This document shows positions 33,766-43,980 of a stretch of 44,040 nt of DNA, one piece after another. A program made the position numbers and the translations under genes. The stretch's first letter is position 1; every line of letters starts with the position of its first letter. The notes beneath the pieces were generated by a model that worked only from the letters and a program-made list of their open reading frames with translations, did no database searches and was not told the origin of the DNA. This DNA comes from Lingula anatina (lineage: Eukaryota; Brachiopoda; Lingulata; Lingulida; Lingulidae). The DNA is taken from positions 414,360 through 458,399 of the forward strand of contig NW_019775291.1 of assembly GCF_001039355.2 (NCBI RefSeq), read 5' to 3'.

Positions 33766-34075
33766 TTCCGGCCAACCTGGATGAAGGCCTTTATCAGAAT
33801 GACTTGAGCAGATGTTGATACTCAGTGACCAATATGTGGCCACGGCCCTCTTATAAATGTCAGGTAGATCGTCCTTCCCGACCCTATTCATGGGTGGCTG
33901 GTGACGGCTGATGTTGATAACCTCTCGTATCTAACGTAGGATATCAGATGACTTGGATTCAAGGATCTTAGTTGAATTTCAGACAATACTGTGACTGGTG
34001 TTTATTACACGTTTAGAAATGGCAGATCTGGTATTGCCAATATACAGTCATTGGTTTTCTGTGTTCATTCACCCT
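33766..34075 (-). mobile_element. Penelope-like element, GIY-YIG fragment (copy 4)
   Basis: Homologous to the 11.5 kb copy; cut short at 34,075 by insertion of a CCCAGCAGGCATAGT element. Confidence 0.65.
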
Positions 34076-34193
34076 CCCAGCAGGCATAGTGACGTTGGAT
34101 CAACGTTGAAAACAGGTAGATACGTTGAATTGCCGTTGATTTACCTAAATTCAACGTAAAATCAATGTTGCTCCAGCCATGTCAAAACACCGT
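34076..34193 (+). mobile_element. CCCAGCAGGCATAGT element, copy 1
   Basis: About 118 bp rich in CAACGTTG words; interrupts a Penelope-like fragment. Matches 43,436-43,554 at roughly 90%. Confidence 0.75.
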
Positions 34194-34199
34194 TTTTTC

Positions 34200-34330
34200 A
34201 TTTATCCGTATTATTGCCTAAAGATAGGACTTTCAAATGGCCGGACTTGTATTACCGTCATAGGAATGAAATAGGAATGAAAGTCCGACAGTAATACAAG
34301 TCCTACCTACTCTAATTCTGAGCCAGGAAC
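34200..34330. repeat. Short inverted repeat
   Basis: GGACTTGTATTAC and its exact reverse complement GTAATACAAGTCC lie about 30 bp apart; ATAGGAATGAA is repeated in the loop. Confidence 0.65.
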
Positions 34331-34559
34331 CTAAGTCCCTGCAGGACTATTATTCCCTAGTAATGTTAGTCCTACGGACAACCATTACCAGGAACCGAGG
34401 TCCGTAGGGGGGTTTTGATTACTGTTACACCGGTCAAGGTAAGACGGCTATTTGATTTCGCGATTTTATCAGGCTTATCATGACGTTAAATGGTTATCGG
34501 TGACAAAACAACATTGCACTTGACAAAATTGATTGCTTGTTGTGCCCGCACCTTTTAGA

Positions 34560-35286
34560 CAAAAGACGTCGCTTCTGATTCTCAATTCCTTTTACACTGT
34601 AATTTTTGCCATCCCCTCTTGTAGCACAAGAGTGAGATAATTTTGGTATTGATAGACTTTAATATTGTTTAATGAATCATGTGCATGGTGACTTTGGAAT
34701 TTCATAGTGGATTGTGTGGCGGCATGTCCCTGGGAGTTGGATGATAACAAATTATTTTTAACTTTAAATTTCAGCTAACTCCCCCTTGACCATAAGCGTG
34801 AGGAAGTTTAAGCCTTGGGGATATTTAGACCTGAGTTTCGCACATGAGGATTTTAGTACAGCTGGAATTTGATTTGTCAGTGAGGGTGGCGATTCTTAAT
34901 TATATTTACATTGTGTTTTTGACAGCTTAAATTGTGTGCATAGGCATCCCTGCACAGAAATTTACTGCAGCATGGGGTTGGGCTGTCCCTGGGTGCGGTT
35001 GATCCTTCTTGTAATACCTTGTGTTTTCCTTCGTCTCCTAGACTAACAGGCTGAGAAATTTCAAACATTGGTAATTAGAATATCTTTTATCAAGCATGTA
35101 CATGAGCATTACGGGGTTTTAGTAACACTTGGGATTGGACTGTCACCGGGGGTGATTGATATTATTGTTTTTTTTTTTCTTTTTCTGCGTCGTAATTTTT
35201 GCTTTTTCTTCCTGGATCATTAGAGTGAGAAAGATTTAACTTTAGGAATTTGGTAGACTTATCACTAGGGGTGTGCATGAGCCCTT

Positions 35287-35320
<34 letters not shown>

Positions 35321-35370
35321 TGAAACAGTAGATTGGGCTGTCCTCGAGGGGGGGGAGTCGATTCTAAGTT
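34560..35370 (+). repeat. Degenerate tandem repeat of about 200 bp
   Basis: Recurring order: a TGTCCC(T/C)GGG-like box, GATTCTTAATT-like, GTAATTTTTGC-like, a GAGTGAGA(T/A)A-like box, then GTGCATG. The same unit occurs once at 29,790-29,960. No gene seen. Confidence 0.5.
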
Positions 35371-35379
35371 ATTTCAGGC

Positions 35380-36090
35380 CCCCGTTTCACAAATAATCTT
35401 AAATCCGTAGTTGACTAGCTCGAACTGAATGGCCTAGCTGGGTCGACTACGCTGCAGTCTACTAGGAGTGTTTCACAAAGAATCTAAAGTCGTAGCTTGG
35501 TGTGCTTACCGTAGTCGACGCGCACGAGAAACTCTTCAAGAAAAGGAGGTTTAAAATTTCAAAAGTTTCACAAGACATGACATTTTATGGCCTCTTTCGG
35601 CCGAGAACGATCGTTTATCAACAATAAAAATCAGCCAAAACACAAACAAAGTTTGTTTTGAACTTTATTGATTAGTTTTACTAATCAGTTAAACATTAGC
35701 TTGTCGTGGAACACTGCTGAAGGATGTCTAGTGGTCAAAAACATAATCAAACACGCCATCGGCTGGGTGAAGTGGCATTTTATTTTTAATTTCAATATTC
35801 CATAAATTTCAGTGCTATTCAAGGATATCATAACACAATATCGTGAAGGAGGTATGTTCTTTCCAAATTTTTGTTGTTTATGCTCTCATTTACCGAGTTT
35901 TAGTTGAGCTTGCCGACTTAAGGCTCCTCCCGAGGAGGCTAGACATCGTCGACTAGCAGCTAAGAAAAAAACGACGTAAGCGACCTTTTAGATTCTTTGT
36001 GAAACGGGACTTAGTGACGTAACGACTTAATTACGTTGGTAACCAAGCTCTTAGTCAGGGAAACCGACTTAAGTTTTTTTGTGAAACGGT
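35380..36090. mobile_element. MITE-like element with nested inverted repeats
   Basis: Outer ends: CCCGTTTCACAAATAATCTT and, reversed from 36,090, CCGTTTCACAAAAAAACTTA. A second inner pair starts near 35,470 (GTTTCACAAAGAATCTAAAG) and, reversed, near 36,010 (GTTTCACAAAGAATCTAAAA). No transposase. Confidence 0.7.
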
Positions 36091-36300
36091 TGCCAGGTTA
36101 TGATTTCAGCTAACTTCTGCTATACCAAAATAACTGTTCAATCAGAAGAGTCGACTAACTATAGTCTAGGCGTCAAATAACGCGACCGTCCAATCCACTA
36201 ATAGACACTGAGTAGATTAAGGGGAAATATTTAAGTGGGTCGGCCACATTTGACCGGCATACTTGTTAGTCCACTGTTCTGAATACGGCCCTAGACTTAC

Positions 36301-36441
36301 CAGTGCAGTTGATTCCATCCCCGCTGTAACCCTCGTTGCAAACACAACCTTCATGATTTAATGCATTGCAGCTGTCATTTTTCCCAGGCAATGGAATTTT
36401 ATGCGGCTTGTATTGGCAGTGGGCGTTTTCCCCACATTGTG
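36301..36441 (-). CDS. EGF exon type A, gene 4
   Basis: 141 nt, phase 1-1, acceptor GTTTTCAG, donor ACTG|GTAAGT (stronger than in other A exons). QCGENAHC, then GCVCNEGYSGDGINC; six cysteines. Read-through past the donor would add about a dozen residues before a stop. Confidence 0.9.
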
Positions 36442-36797
36442 CTGAAAACAAATAAAAAAATGTACCTTGACACTTGCCTGCAAAAATAAAAAATTAAACT
36501 TTTAAACCACCTTAATGGACGTCATTTCATGACGCATTTTCATAACGTCCACCTTATCACCTGAATATGTTAGTTGTATTGTAATTAACAAACAGAGATC
36601 TAGAGCCATATGGCTTAATATCAGTCTATAGAAGTTACTATTACTGGTTCTTGTTACTATCTTCTGGCATCAATTTTGCGCTGGTAAATTTGTTTTGTAA
36701 TTTCTTTTGCTGCATGCTTCACAACTTAGTGCTATTAATTGTTATCCTTAAATACTCAGATACAGAATGCATGCAGTATTAGAAAGGCACGGTTTAC

Positions 36798-36911
36798 CTA
36801 TTTCGCACATTTTTCCATTACAACCCTCGGGACAAATACACAACTGTTTCGAATTTGTGGTATTTGTTGCACACGTTGCACCATTGAAGCAGTAACCCCA
36901 TTTGCAATTAC
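36798..36911 (-). CDS. EGF exon type B, gene 4 (seven cysteines)
   Basis: 114 nt, phase 1-1, acceptor CATTTCAG, donor ATAG|GTAAAC. NCKWGYCFNGATC, then LCICPEGCNGKMC. The usual GY is GC, giving seven cysteines and one without an intradomain partner. Confidence 0.88.
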   Translation of the reverse strand, partial: VIANGVTASMVQRVQQIPQIRNSCVFVPRVVMEKCAK

Positions 36912-37183
36912 CTGAAATGAGGATATTACAATTAAGGTTTATAAAATGCTACGCATGCTATTTCAGTTTAGATATTTCAGTTTTTATATTTTAAGCATTG
37001 CACAGGTTACTAATCAGGGTAACTGATATTTATGGAATTCATTTTGTACAAAATGTCAAATGAAACATATATGTTGCCATCAATCGTTGCAAAAGTAAAC
37101 TTGTTTTCTAATATTTTGCTATACATAACTACTCCCTGTTATCGACAAAGGAGGCTAGTAAACGTCACAAGGGCATTGCTTAC

Positions 37184-37300
37184 GCAATTCGCATCTCTCT
37201 CCGAAATGCTTATCAAAGCAAATGCAATGAAAGCCAGACTGATCGTCAGGTTTATCGTCACAAAACCCACCATTATAGCAACTGTTAGACTCGCATCCGA
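37184..37300 (-). CDS. EGF exon type C, gene 4
   Basis: 117 nt, phase 1-1, acceptor CTACTTTCAG, donor TTGC|GTAAGC. Six cysteines: GCESNSCYNGGFC, then HCICFDKHFGERC. Confidence 0.9.
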
Positions 37301-37626
37301 CTGAAAGTAGATGTTATAAGGCAATTTAAATATCAGGCATGCTCTAATATTTCACACATATAGTTTAATTACTTTTTGAAATTCAAACAATTTGAATAGA
37401 TAAATCATGCATATCTTATCGTTTTTACACTATAACGCCTTGAACGCCTGGACCACGTCTAAATGATTTACAGGTATAAACTGTCCACACCATGGCCTGG
37501 TCATACCAAAAGCCATTATAATAATAATATCGGCTGTCTCCTCGCTTAGCACTCAGTATATTAAGATTGAAGTAAGGAAAATACCTAGTCATATGGCAGT
37601 GATGGTTATTGTGGATTCTTAACTAC

Positions 37627-37685
37627 AAGAGGCGGATATACCGCAGCTTGGATTGCATTCTCCGCAGGAAGGTGGGAATGACTTA
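37627..37685 (-). CDS. Possible Cys-containing exon 2, gene 4
   Basis: Frame reads SFPPSCGECNPSCGISAS, ending in phase 1 at a GTAGTT donor-like site. A homologous stretch at about 19,324-19,385 ends the same way, in phase 1 before GTAATG. The open frame, paired cysteines and matching donor position suggest an exon between the signal peptide and the first C-type EGF. No convincing phase-1 acceptor is seen in either copy, so the 5' edge is arbitrary and the call is tentative. Confidence 0.35.
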
Positions 37686-37808
37686 GAATTGAAAAGATCC
37701 ATAAAAACAGGCATATGATTGTTGCAAACAAGCAATGTTGAGACCAAAATGCTGAAACGAAAATTGACATTGTATCTCAGAATTGCAAACATGCTACTGT
37801 ACATGAAC

Positions 37809-37994
37809 TCTCTTACGAAAATTTAGGATTTCCTATAGGATTTCCTATATAATTTCCTATAGGAAATTGTCCCATTTTCCTATAGGATCCTATAGGAAAT
37901 CTTATAGAACCCTATAAGGAAATCTTATAATATCCTATAGGAAATCTTATGGGAAGGTGCCCTATAGGATCCTATAGGAAAGTTCCGTAAGGGC
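37809..37994. mobile_element. CCTATAGGA-rich foldback (MITE-like) element
   Basis: Ends CTCTTACGAAAATTT and, reversed, GCCCTTACGGAACTTT; inside are many CCTATAGGA and GGAAATCTTAT words forming stems. Absent from the matching position in genes 1-3, so it inserted into gene 4. Confidence 0.75.
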
Positions 37995-38025
37995 TTGGAT
38001 GTCAAGCTGGTATCTATACACTTAC

Positions 38026-38156
38026 ATGTTAGACTCAGATGAGTTTGACTGAGAAAGACGCACGCTATCAAGGCCAGTACAAGACTCGGGCAGAACAACA
38101 ATCCCATCATTGATTGGTTGATGTTCGATATAGTACTCTTTTATAGCACTTCTATA
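38026..38156 (-). CDS. Signal-peptide exon, gene 4
   Basis: Coding from ATG at 38,110 (28 codons plus one base), donor T|GTAAGTG, phase 1. Hydrophobic core LVLALIACVFL. A CTATTCCAG acceptor-like site ends at 38,157 and TATAAAAG lies at 38,138-38,145, 28 nt from the ATG as in genes 1 and 3. Confidence 0.85.
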
Positions 38157-38259
38157 CTGGAATAGAATACGATATTCAGATTTCAACATCATCATACAGG
38201 TGACAATATTTAAACTAAATCGGGCTCGCTTTCTTGAAAATATCACAGATTACGAGGCA

Positions 38260-39540
38260 CGTAAACAATGCGATATGACAATATATTATCTTTTTTCAGG
38301 TGCATTGCAATTTGCAACCGAATGCTCATGGCAACATCGTAGTTAACTGTGCGTGTGCGTGGTTCATCATTTTTACAGAGCGTCCAATGTAATTTAACAT
38401 AGTATCAAGTGCTGGTTACGATAACATCCTGCTCAGCTTGGTAGCTTATATAAGATATGGTATCATTCTGTAAACCCGACAGAAAAGATGAAACTTAAAC
38501 TCTGCCGTGGGATCTCAAGGCTTTTCGATCAGAATCTTTTTGTTTGCTGTAAATTTTCACGTGAAGAATACTTTGTTCATGGAATACTATTTAATAATAA
38601 TAAGAAGAAGAAGAAGAAAAAGACAAAAAATACACTGATGCACATTTTATAAAATCATGTTTTATCATATTATGCTTAACATTTTTCAACATTAAACATT
38701 TCAAAAAATAGCTAAGTCAATTGATCTGTGCAGTATATCGATAATAATAATAAGATTTACCTTTTCACTTTTTACACAAAATTGAAGCTAAACCTCACTC
38801 AGCATTCAGTTACACCGTTATCCCCCTCAGCGTGTTTTATCTTATGAGGCTGAGTACTACTCATCAATGTATCAGCAATAGCATCAGTCTCATGATAACA
38901 AGCATCGCGCATTGAATGGTGGGATTATAAAATATGTAACAACATAGATATATTACAAATAATATGATTTTGGAATTTTAGTGGTGTCAAACGCATAAAA
39001 TGTCAATATTTGTAATTTTGATATCCCAAGAATGAAAGTACCTGTAATATATTGATTAGCTACACAATCAAATATAACTACATTATGTGTAATTGTGTAA
39101 TGTCTTTTTCATTTTATGGCACGACTCAACTTTTGTCTAGTTTGAAGCTATAATTATACTTCCGTCTACGTAAATATTGCGTTGTGATTGCATAGATGTC
39201 AAGAAAGGAAGTGGAATTCATTGACATCGCAAATACTTGATTGCTATATTTGCAAGCAACAAACAAACAAACAATAAATAGGTCAATAAATAGGTAAATA
39301 AATAAATAAACTTTCATTAATAATCCAATGAAAACTGAAAGAAGGATGCCCCCCTTCATAAGGAAATAAATAAGCTGAAGTAAAAATAATGCTATGACAC
39401 TGCTATTTGTGAAGCGTTTGTCTCTATAATAAATGGAAATAAAGTTAAAACATAATTATATAATAATAATTGATGACCGTACAATTGTAAACTGTTTTAG
39501 ATAGTGCTCATATACAGAGCATATCTGTTCTCCTACTGAC
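38260..39540. other. No gene seen; gene 4 leader intron
   Basis: Up to about 38,750 it follows the intron sequence of gene 2 (20,300-20,650). After that it is A/T-rich filler with AAAC and AATA runs. Confidence 0.5.
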
Positions 39541-39569
39541 AGCACTAAAAAAATAAAAAATAAATAAAA

Positions 39570-39622
<53 letters not shown>

Positions 39623-39625
39623 CGC
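39540..39625 (+). repeat. A/T-rich simple repeat
   Basis: AATA and ATA repeats directly before the CR1/L2-like fragment. Confidence 0.85.
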
Positions 39626-39659
39626 CCCTGTTTTAATGAAGTTGCACTTTTAACGTTTG

Positions 39660-40150
39660 CACATGCAGCATTTTATTAACTTGCACCCTTTTATTCAAAT
39701 GAGCTTGTTTCACATTATACATCAGCAAGAAATCTTAGATCAGGTGAGTACCTTCTTTTTAAGGCGTGTAAGGCAAGATTGCATGGTGTCATACGGTGAC
39801 AAGGCTTTTAAAATTACAGCACCTAGAGAATGGAATAATTTACCCATCAACCATAGACAAATTGTAGACCCTGGACATTTTAAAAAGGAACTTAAAACCT
39901 ACCTTTTTATGCAATATTATTTTTGAATTCTTGTAAGAATTGTTTCTTAGTTCATAGTTTTAATTTTCACCTCTAAACCATTTTATATATCTATTTTATA
40001 ACTTTAACAATTTTTCTTCTATCATTTTCCTTCTTTCATTTTATGACCATTAGTATCTTTTTTTCTTTTAATTGTGAATTTTATATATTCTGTAAAGTCT
40101 ATTGAACATATGTTGGAGTTAAGACTATAAATAAATATTATTATTATTTA
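39660..40150 (+). mobile_element. 3' end of a CR1/L2-like non-LTR retrotransposon
   Basis: The frame at 39,750-39,926 reads YGDKAFKITAPREWNNLP, then FKKELKTYLF, the C-terminal signature of CR1/L2/Jockey-type reverse transcriptases (GDRAFSVAAPRLWNSLP ... FKxxLKTHLF). It is followed by an untranslated region and a TAAATATTATTATT tail. Strongly 5'-truncated. Confidence 0.75.
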
Positions 40151-40439
40151 TTTTTCCAGATACCAAAAATAACAAGACATATGGTTGTCAAAATACAAAG
40201 TACCTGTGAAGATACCAATATTTCACACCATTTTTACAAATTTAAAACATCAACCTCCTCAAAACTACCCTCATGACCAATAACATATTAAATTTTTTAA
40301 TTGATTTGAGTCAGGCACTATAAAATATATACGAAAATTGGAAATATTGAGAAATTTCAATCTGGCCTCCTAAATGGATAAATGAACATAGTTGATAAAA
40401 CGATAGAGGATTTGCTCTTCTTGCTATGAATAATCAAAT

Positions 40440-41720
40440 CTTATTTTGATCCACGTATTAGGAATCTAAAACTTTACAAAGCACCACTTCTGGAACTCTT
40501 TCAGAAATAAAAAAAAAATGTTAACTTTAACAACATTTCGATCATTTAATTAAAAATTCTGAAAGTACGGCAAAAAAGTTAAAACTACGTTCTATATGAA
40601 TCAGATTTTGAAAATAATGTATTTGGTTTAATGTTTTAAGAGTAAGGCTTCAATACCTACCAATTACAAGGTTTTCAACTCTCCCGATTTAAAAATAAAT
40701 TGGCCAAAAATCAGGTTCTACCTGTAACTATAGCAACAAGCATTCTTGGGTGTAAATAAAGCTTCTTTTTTTATTGGTGCTTTTGGACCAAGGTCTGCTA
40801 CAGGACAAAAAGTATGAATATCTTTTCCTTTACCTTAGCCACATCTATTTGTTTCTTACAGATAACTGCCCTTTTAAAACTATTAGAATGCATCGCCAGT
40901 GTCACAGTGTACTTTGTGATAATCGTGACTCATATGGGGACCCATCAAGTCAAGACTGTGTTCATCTTAATAACCAAATATTGTTAAAACCAACTTTGCA
41001 ACTCATTCGCAGGTTCTGTAAATACCCGTTGTTTTATGTTTAGCAGAAATGAGTATAATCCATTTTTCTCGGAAAACATATCTGCAGGATCGACGAGCGT
41101 CCATTAGCACGCCCGTAGAATGTCATTTAATTTCAAATCATTGGAATGAATTCAAAGAATTGGTCAAAATGTTAATTTTAACAACACTTCGCATACAAGC
41201 GACAAATGAGACATCAAACATCTAATAATGCAAAAAGTACCACAAAAAGTTAAAACTACGGTTTATCTGAATCGGCTTTCTAAAATAAACTACTTGGTTT
41301 AATGTCTTTAATTAGGCTTCGAAACCTAACAATTGTAAGATTTTCACAATATTGGCCAAAAATTAGCTATGTAACCATAGCAATAAAACTGGTTTTGGTG
41401 CTTTTGGACCAAGTTCTGACACAGGACAAAAAGGAAGAAATGCAGAAATGCATAAAATCCATTTATCTTGGAGAACATAAATTTCAAATCAATTTGCCTG
41501 ATAGTCTGTAGCGATAAACGTATAATGAAGTCACTTGAAATAAAATTTGCACTTTCTTTGTTTGAAATAGTTTCAACAAATGGAAAATGACACTATTCCT
41601 TTCTTAGAATTCAAAAGGCGGTTGTTCAAAGTTTGAACCAAGGTAATCGTCTCCTGTTTTAATCACTCTTTGTTCGTATTTAGGTTCATTGGATTCCTGG
41701 TCAAACATGAACAACACATA
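40440..41720. repeat. Unit-specific block X, internally duplicated
   Basis: Homologous to 7,250-7,970 and 30,640-31,560. Here about 41,120-41,480 repeats 40,510-40,810 (TTGGTGCTTTTGGACCAAG in both). Contains only the weak membrane-segment candidate. Confidence 0.7.
40863..40975 (+). other. Possible membrane-segment exon (weak)
   Basis: After TTTCTTACAG one frame reads LLECIASVTVYFVIIVTHMG, hydrophobic at its centre. The homologous DNA at 30,900-31,005 reads EYIASVTVYLVIIMTHM and ends at CAAG|GTATTA. This could be a transmembrane exon of the plus-strand receptor, since tail exons follow downstream. The hydrophobic core is short and another frame is also open, so support is weak. Confidence 0.2.
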
Positions 41721-41856
41721 TTTGAGAGGAAGCACCTCCAGAACCACAGAGAGAGTTGTCACTGCTTAGTTGCCAACAATTGGTGTGTGCAGGGGATCAC
41801 CATAAGTTTGCAGAATTGCACCGATCAGAACATTTCACAATTAACATAAAACTTAC

Positions 41857-42080
41857 CTCCTTTTTTACTCGTCGAAGTCGGGTCAGGAAATGCAACGTCT
41901 CCTCACTTCCTGGTTATAATATACAGCCAGCACCGGGACATCAGTGTATCTCGTGAATTAAGTGGCACATGAGAAACTATCCAATCACGATAGTGCTTAT
42001 TTGACTATAGGATGCCCAGTTTATTATGACACGCCATTTGTCGGTCTTTCATTGGCTTCTTTCGTTCAGCATGAAACGTG
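41857..42080 (-). promoter_or_regulatory. Leader exon and promoter-like block, gene 4
   Basis: On the minus strand this block holds CCAATGAAAG (about 42,045-42,055), an inverted CCAAT (ATTGG, about 41,981-41,986), a TATA-like GTATATTATAACC (41,912-41,924) and a donor AAGGAG|GTAAGTTT at 41,857/41,856. The same arrangement recurs near 8.0, 22.63 and 31.95 kb, always upstream of a signal-peptide exon. I read it as the EGF gene promoter with a short untranslated first exon spliced to the CAG before the signal exon. No transcript evidence. Confidence 0.5.
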
Positions 42081-42688
42081 TACTTTATATTTGACCTAGA
42101 AAATATTCATACAGGTTGTGACTTCCATTAACACTCCCGTAGCTTGGCAAATATTAGTATTCAGGTAAAGCGGTAAAGGAGACTCTAGCCAACCATTTGT
42201 TTGTCTTTTTCATTATTATGTTGCCCGTCGAATTGACCCTTTTTCATTATTATGTTGCCCGTCGAATTGACCCAGTTCTTACGATAAAGATTTCTAATGA
42301 AATTCTCTCGTGTGTTTGTGACTGTGCGCCACAACAACTACTGGATTGGGGCAAAATAGTGAGAGATAGCCAAAAATATTCAACCAGAGTTCATTAAGGT
42401 CTATAACAGCATTGCAATATTATATGTATATTGCTCAGTTAAATCAAATATTTGATATCCTTCTATCCGTGGCAGCCATTGATCAGTTTTTTTACCCCCC
42501 TCTTTGCTAGCTTAACTCTCTTAGTCATGTGTGTGTAAAGTGTGTGTGTGCGTGCGTGTGTATGTGTGTATCTGTGTGTGTGACACAGTGATGGAATAAC
42601 AGCCAAAATAATCAAAACATTAAACTAAAGAAGGCATCTCATACCAGTTAGCTATTTTATTTTATTTGCGTCACCCAGTTGATTTCAG

Positions 42689-42775
42689 TGCTACTTTAAT
42701 ACAGGCCGTCGGAATTAAAAATAATGGAAACCCGTATGACGCTTTGGATGATATGAAAAAATTACAATTGCTTGT
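42689..42775 (+). pseudogene. Tail exon lacking the second motif
   Basis: After GATTTCAG the frame reads NNGNPYDALDDM, then a deletion removes the YDYM segment and the stop. Confidence 0.5.
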
Positions 42776-43435
42776 TAAGCTGCATTGTTTATACTGGATG
42801 CGAATTTGGACTTTGTCATCAAACACGATTTAATCTGAGTAAATAAACAAATCCTTCTATCCGTGACATTGGTCTCTCTCTCCCTCTCTCTCCCTCTTTC
42901 TCGCTCGTAAGCGTGAGCTATTTTATTCGCATAACCCAGTTATTTTAAGTGCTACTTTGATAAAGGACGTCAAAGTCAAACATAAAGGAAACCCCATGAC
43001 GCGTTGGATAATATGTACTTTCTTCCAGTATATGACTAAAAAAAGCGATTTTCTTGTTAACGACCTCTGATATACCATACTGTTTACGACTATGTCTTTC
43101 TACGAACCAAATCAAAACAATATGTTCACTTTTACATTTGCCAAAATGACAAAATTACAGTAGTGACAGTTGCAGTAACAAAAGACACTATCATTGGAGT
43201 GAAGACGTGGTTTATATCTTGACAATTGCTAATTTTTTTCCAAAATAAATTTTGGTTTATATGATGTTGTTCAGATAACATTGTCCATTTGCAGATATGA
43301 ATTGTTTTGAACTCGTAACATGTAGGTTTTATGTTAATTCATTTTGGTAACGTGTCCCAGTATATTAACCGATTAAGTAAAATGGTAATTATCTTAAACC
43401 ATGCCAAAACAGTTTAACACATGTGTTAGTGGAAT

Positions 43436-43600
43436 CCCAGCAGGCATAGTTGCGTTGGATCAACGTTGAAAACAGGTTGATACGTTGAATTGCCGTTGAT
43501 CTACCTAAATTCAACGTCAAATCAACGTTGATCCAGCCACGTCAAAACACCGTCATAATGTGACGTTGACTCAACGTTGTATTTTGGTCAATGACACAAC
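43436..43600 (+). mobile_element. CCCAGCAGGCATAGT element, copy 2
   Basis: Same family, inserted after GTGGAAT in sequence homologous to 10,505. It extends with more CAACGTTG words beyond the shared part. Confidence 0.75.
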
Positions 43601-43895
43601 CTTGCAGTTATGGATTGTAATTTAAAATATTAATTATTGAAAACGTGATACTTTGTTTATTAATACTGTAAATAAATTCATAAAAATAATAACAAAATGG
43701 TTTTAAAGTAAATTGACAGTTGTTTTGTGTCTTTAGTTAACTATTGAATTTTCTTAACTTGTTATTCAGAAATGCATTCCAATAAACTGAATTGCTTGCA
43801 AGGTCAGCTAACACTAGGATGAATAAGTTGCTGTAAATGTGATGGAGTTAACAGTTCTTGGTAACATGTTATAGATTATAGATAGGTTAAGATGA

Positions 43896-43897
<2 letters not shown>

Positions 43898-43974
<77 letters not shown>
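43898..43974 (+). repeat. (TA)n microsatellite
   Basis: About 38 TA units. Other long tracts: 8,270-8,338, 12,041-12,096, 12,272-12,326, 15,929-15,964, 27,618-27,644 and 31,270-31,327. Confidence 0.95.

Positions 43975-43980
<6 letters not shown>

Larger units (their letters stand above)
36301..41925 (-). other. EGF gene 4, transcription unit (minimal copy)
   Basis: Simplest and best preserved copy. Promoter-like block about 41.9-42.08 kb, leader donor at 41,857, signal-peptide exon 38,026-38,156, a possible cysteine-containing exon near 37,627-37,685, then C (37,184-37,300), B (36,798-36,911) and A (36,301-36,441). The predicted product is roughly 28 residues of signal sequence plus three EGF domains, about 160 residues. 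A CCTATAGGA-rich foldback element sits in the intron just after the signal exon, and CR1-like and AT-rich material lies in the leader intron. Function unknown. I infer that this C-B-A layout is the ancestral cassette from which gene 2 was expanded. Confidence 0.7.

Noticed and set aside
39657-39926. 89-codon open frame as a small host gene
   Set aside because: It matches the C-terminal end of CR1/L2-like reverse transcriptases and is followed by the element's tail.
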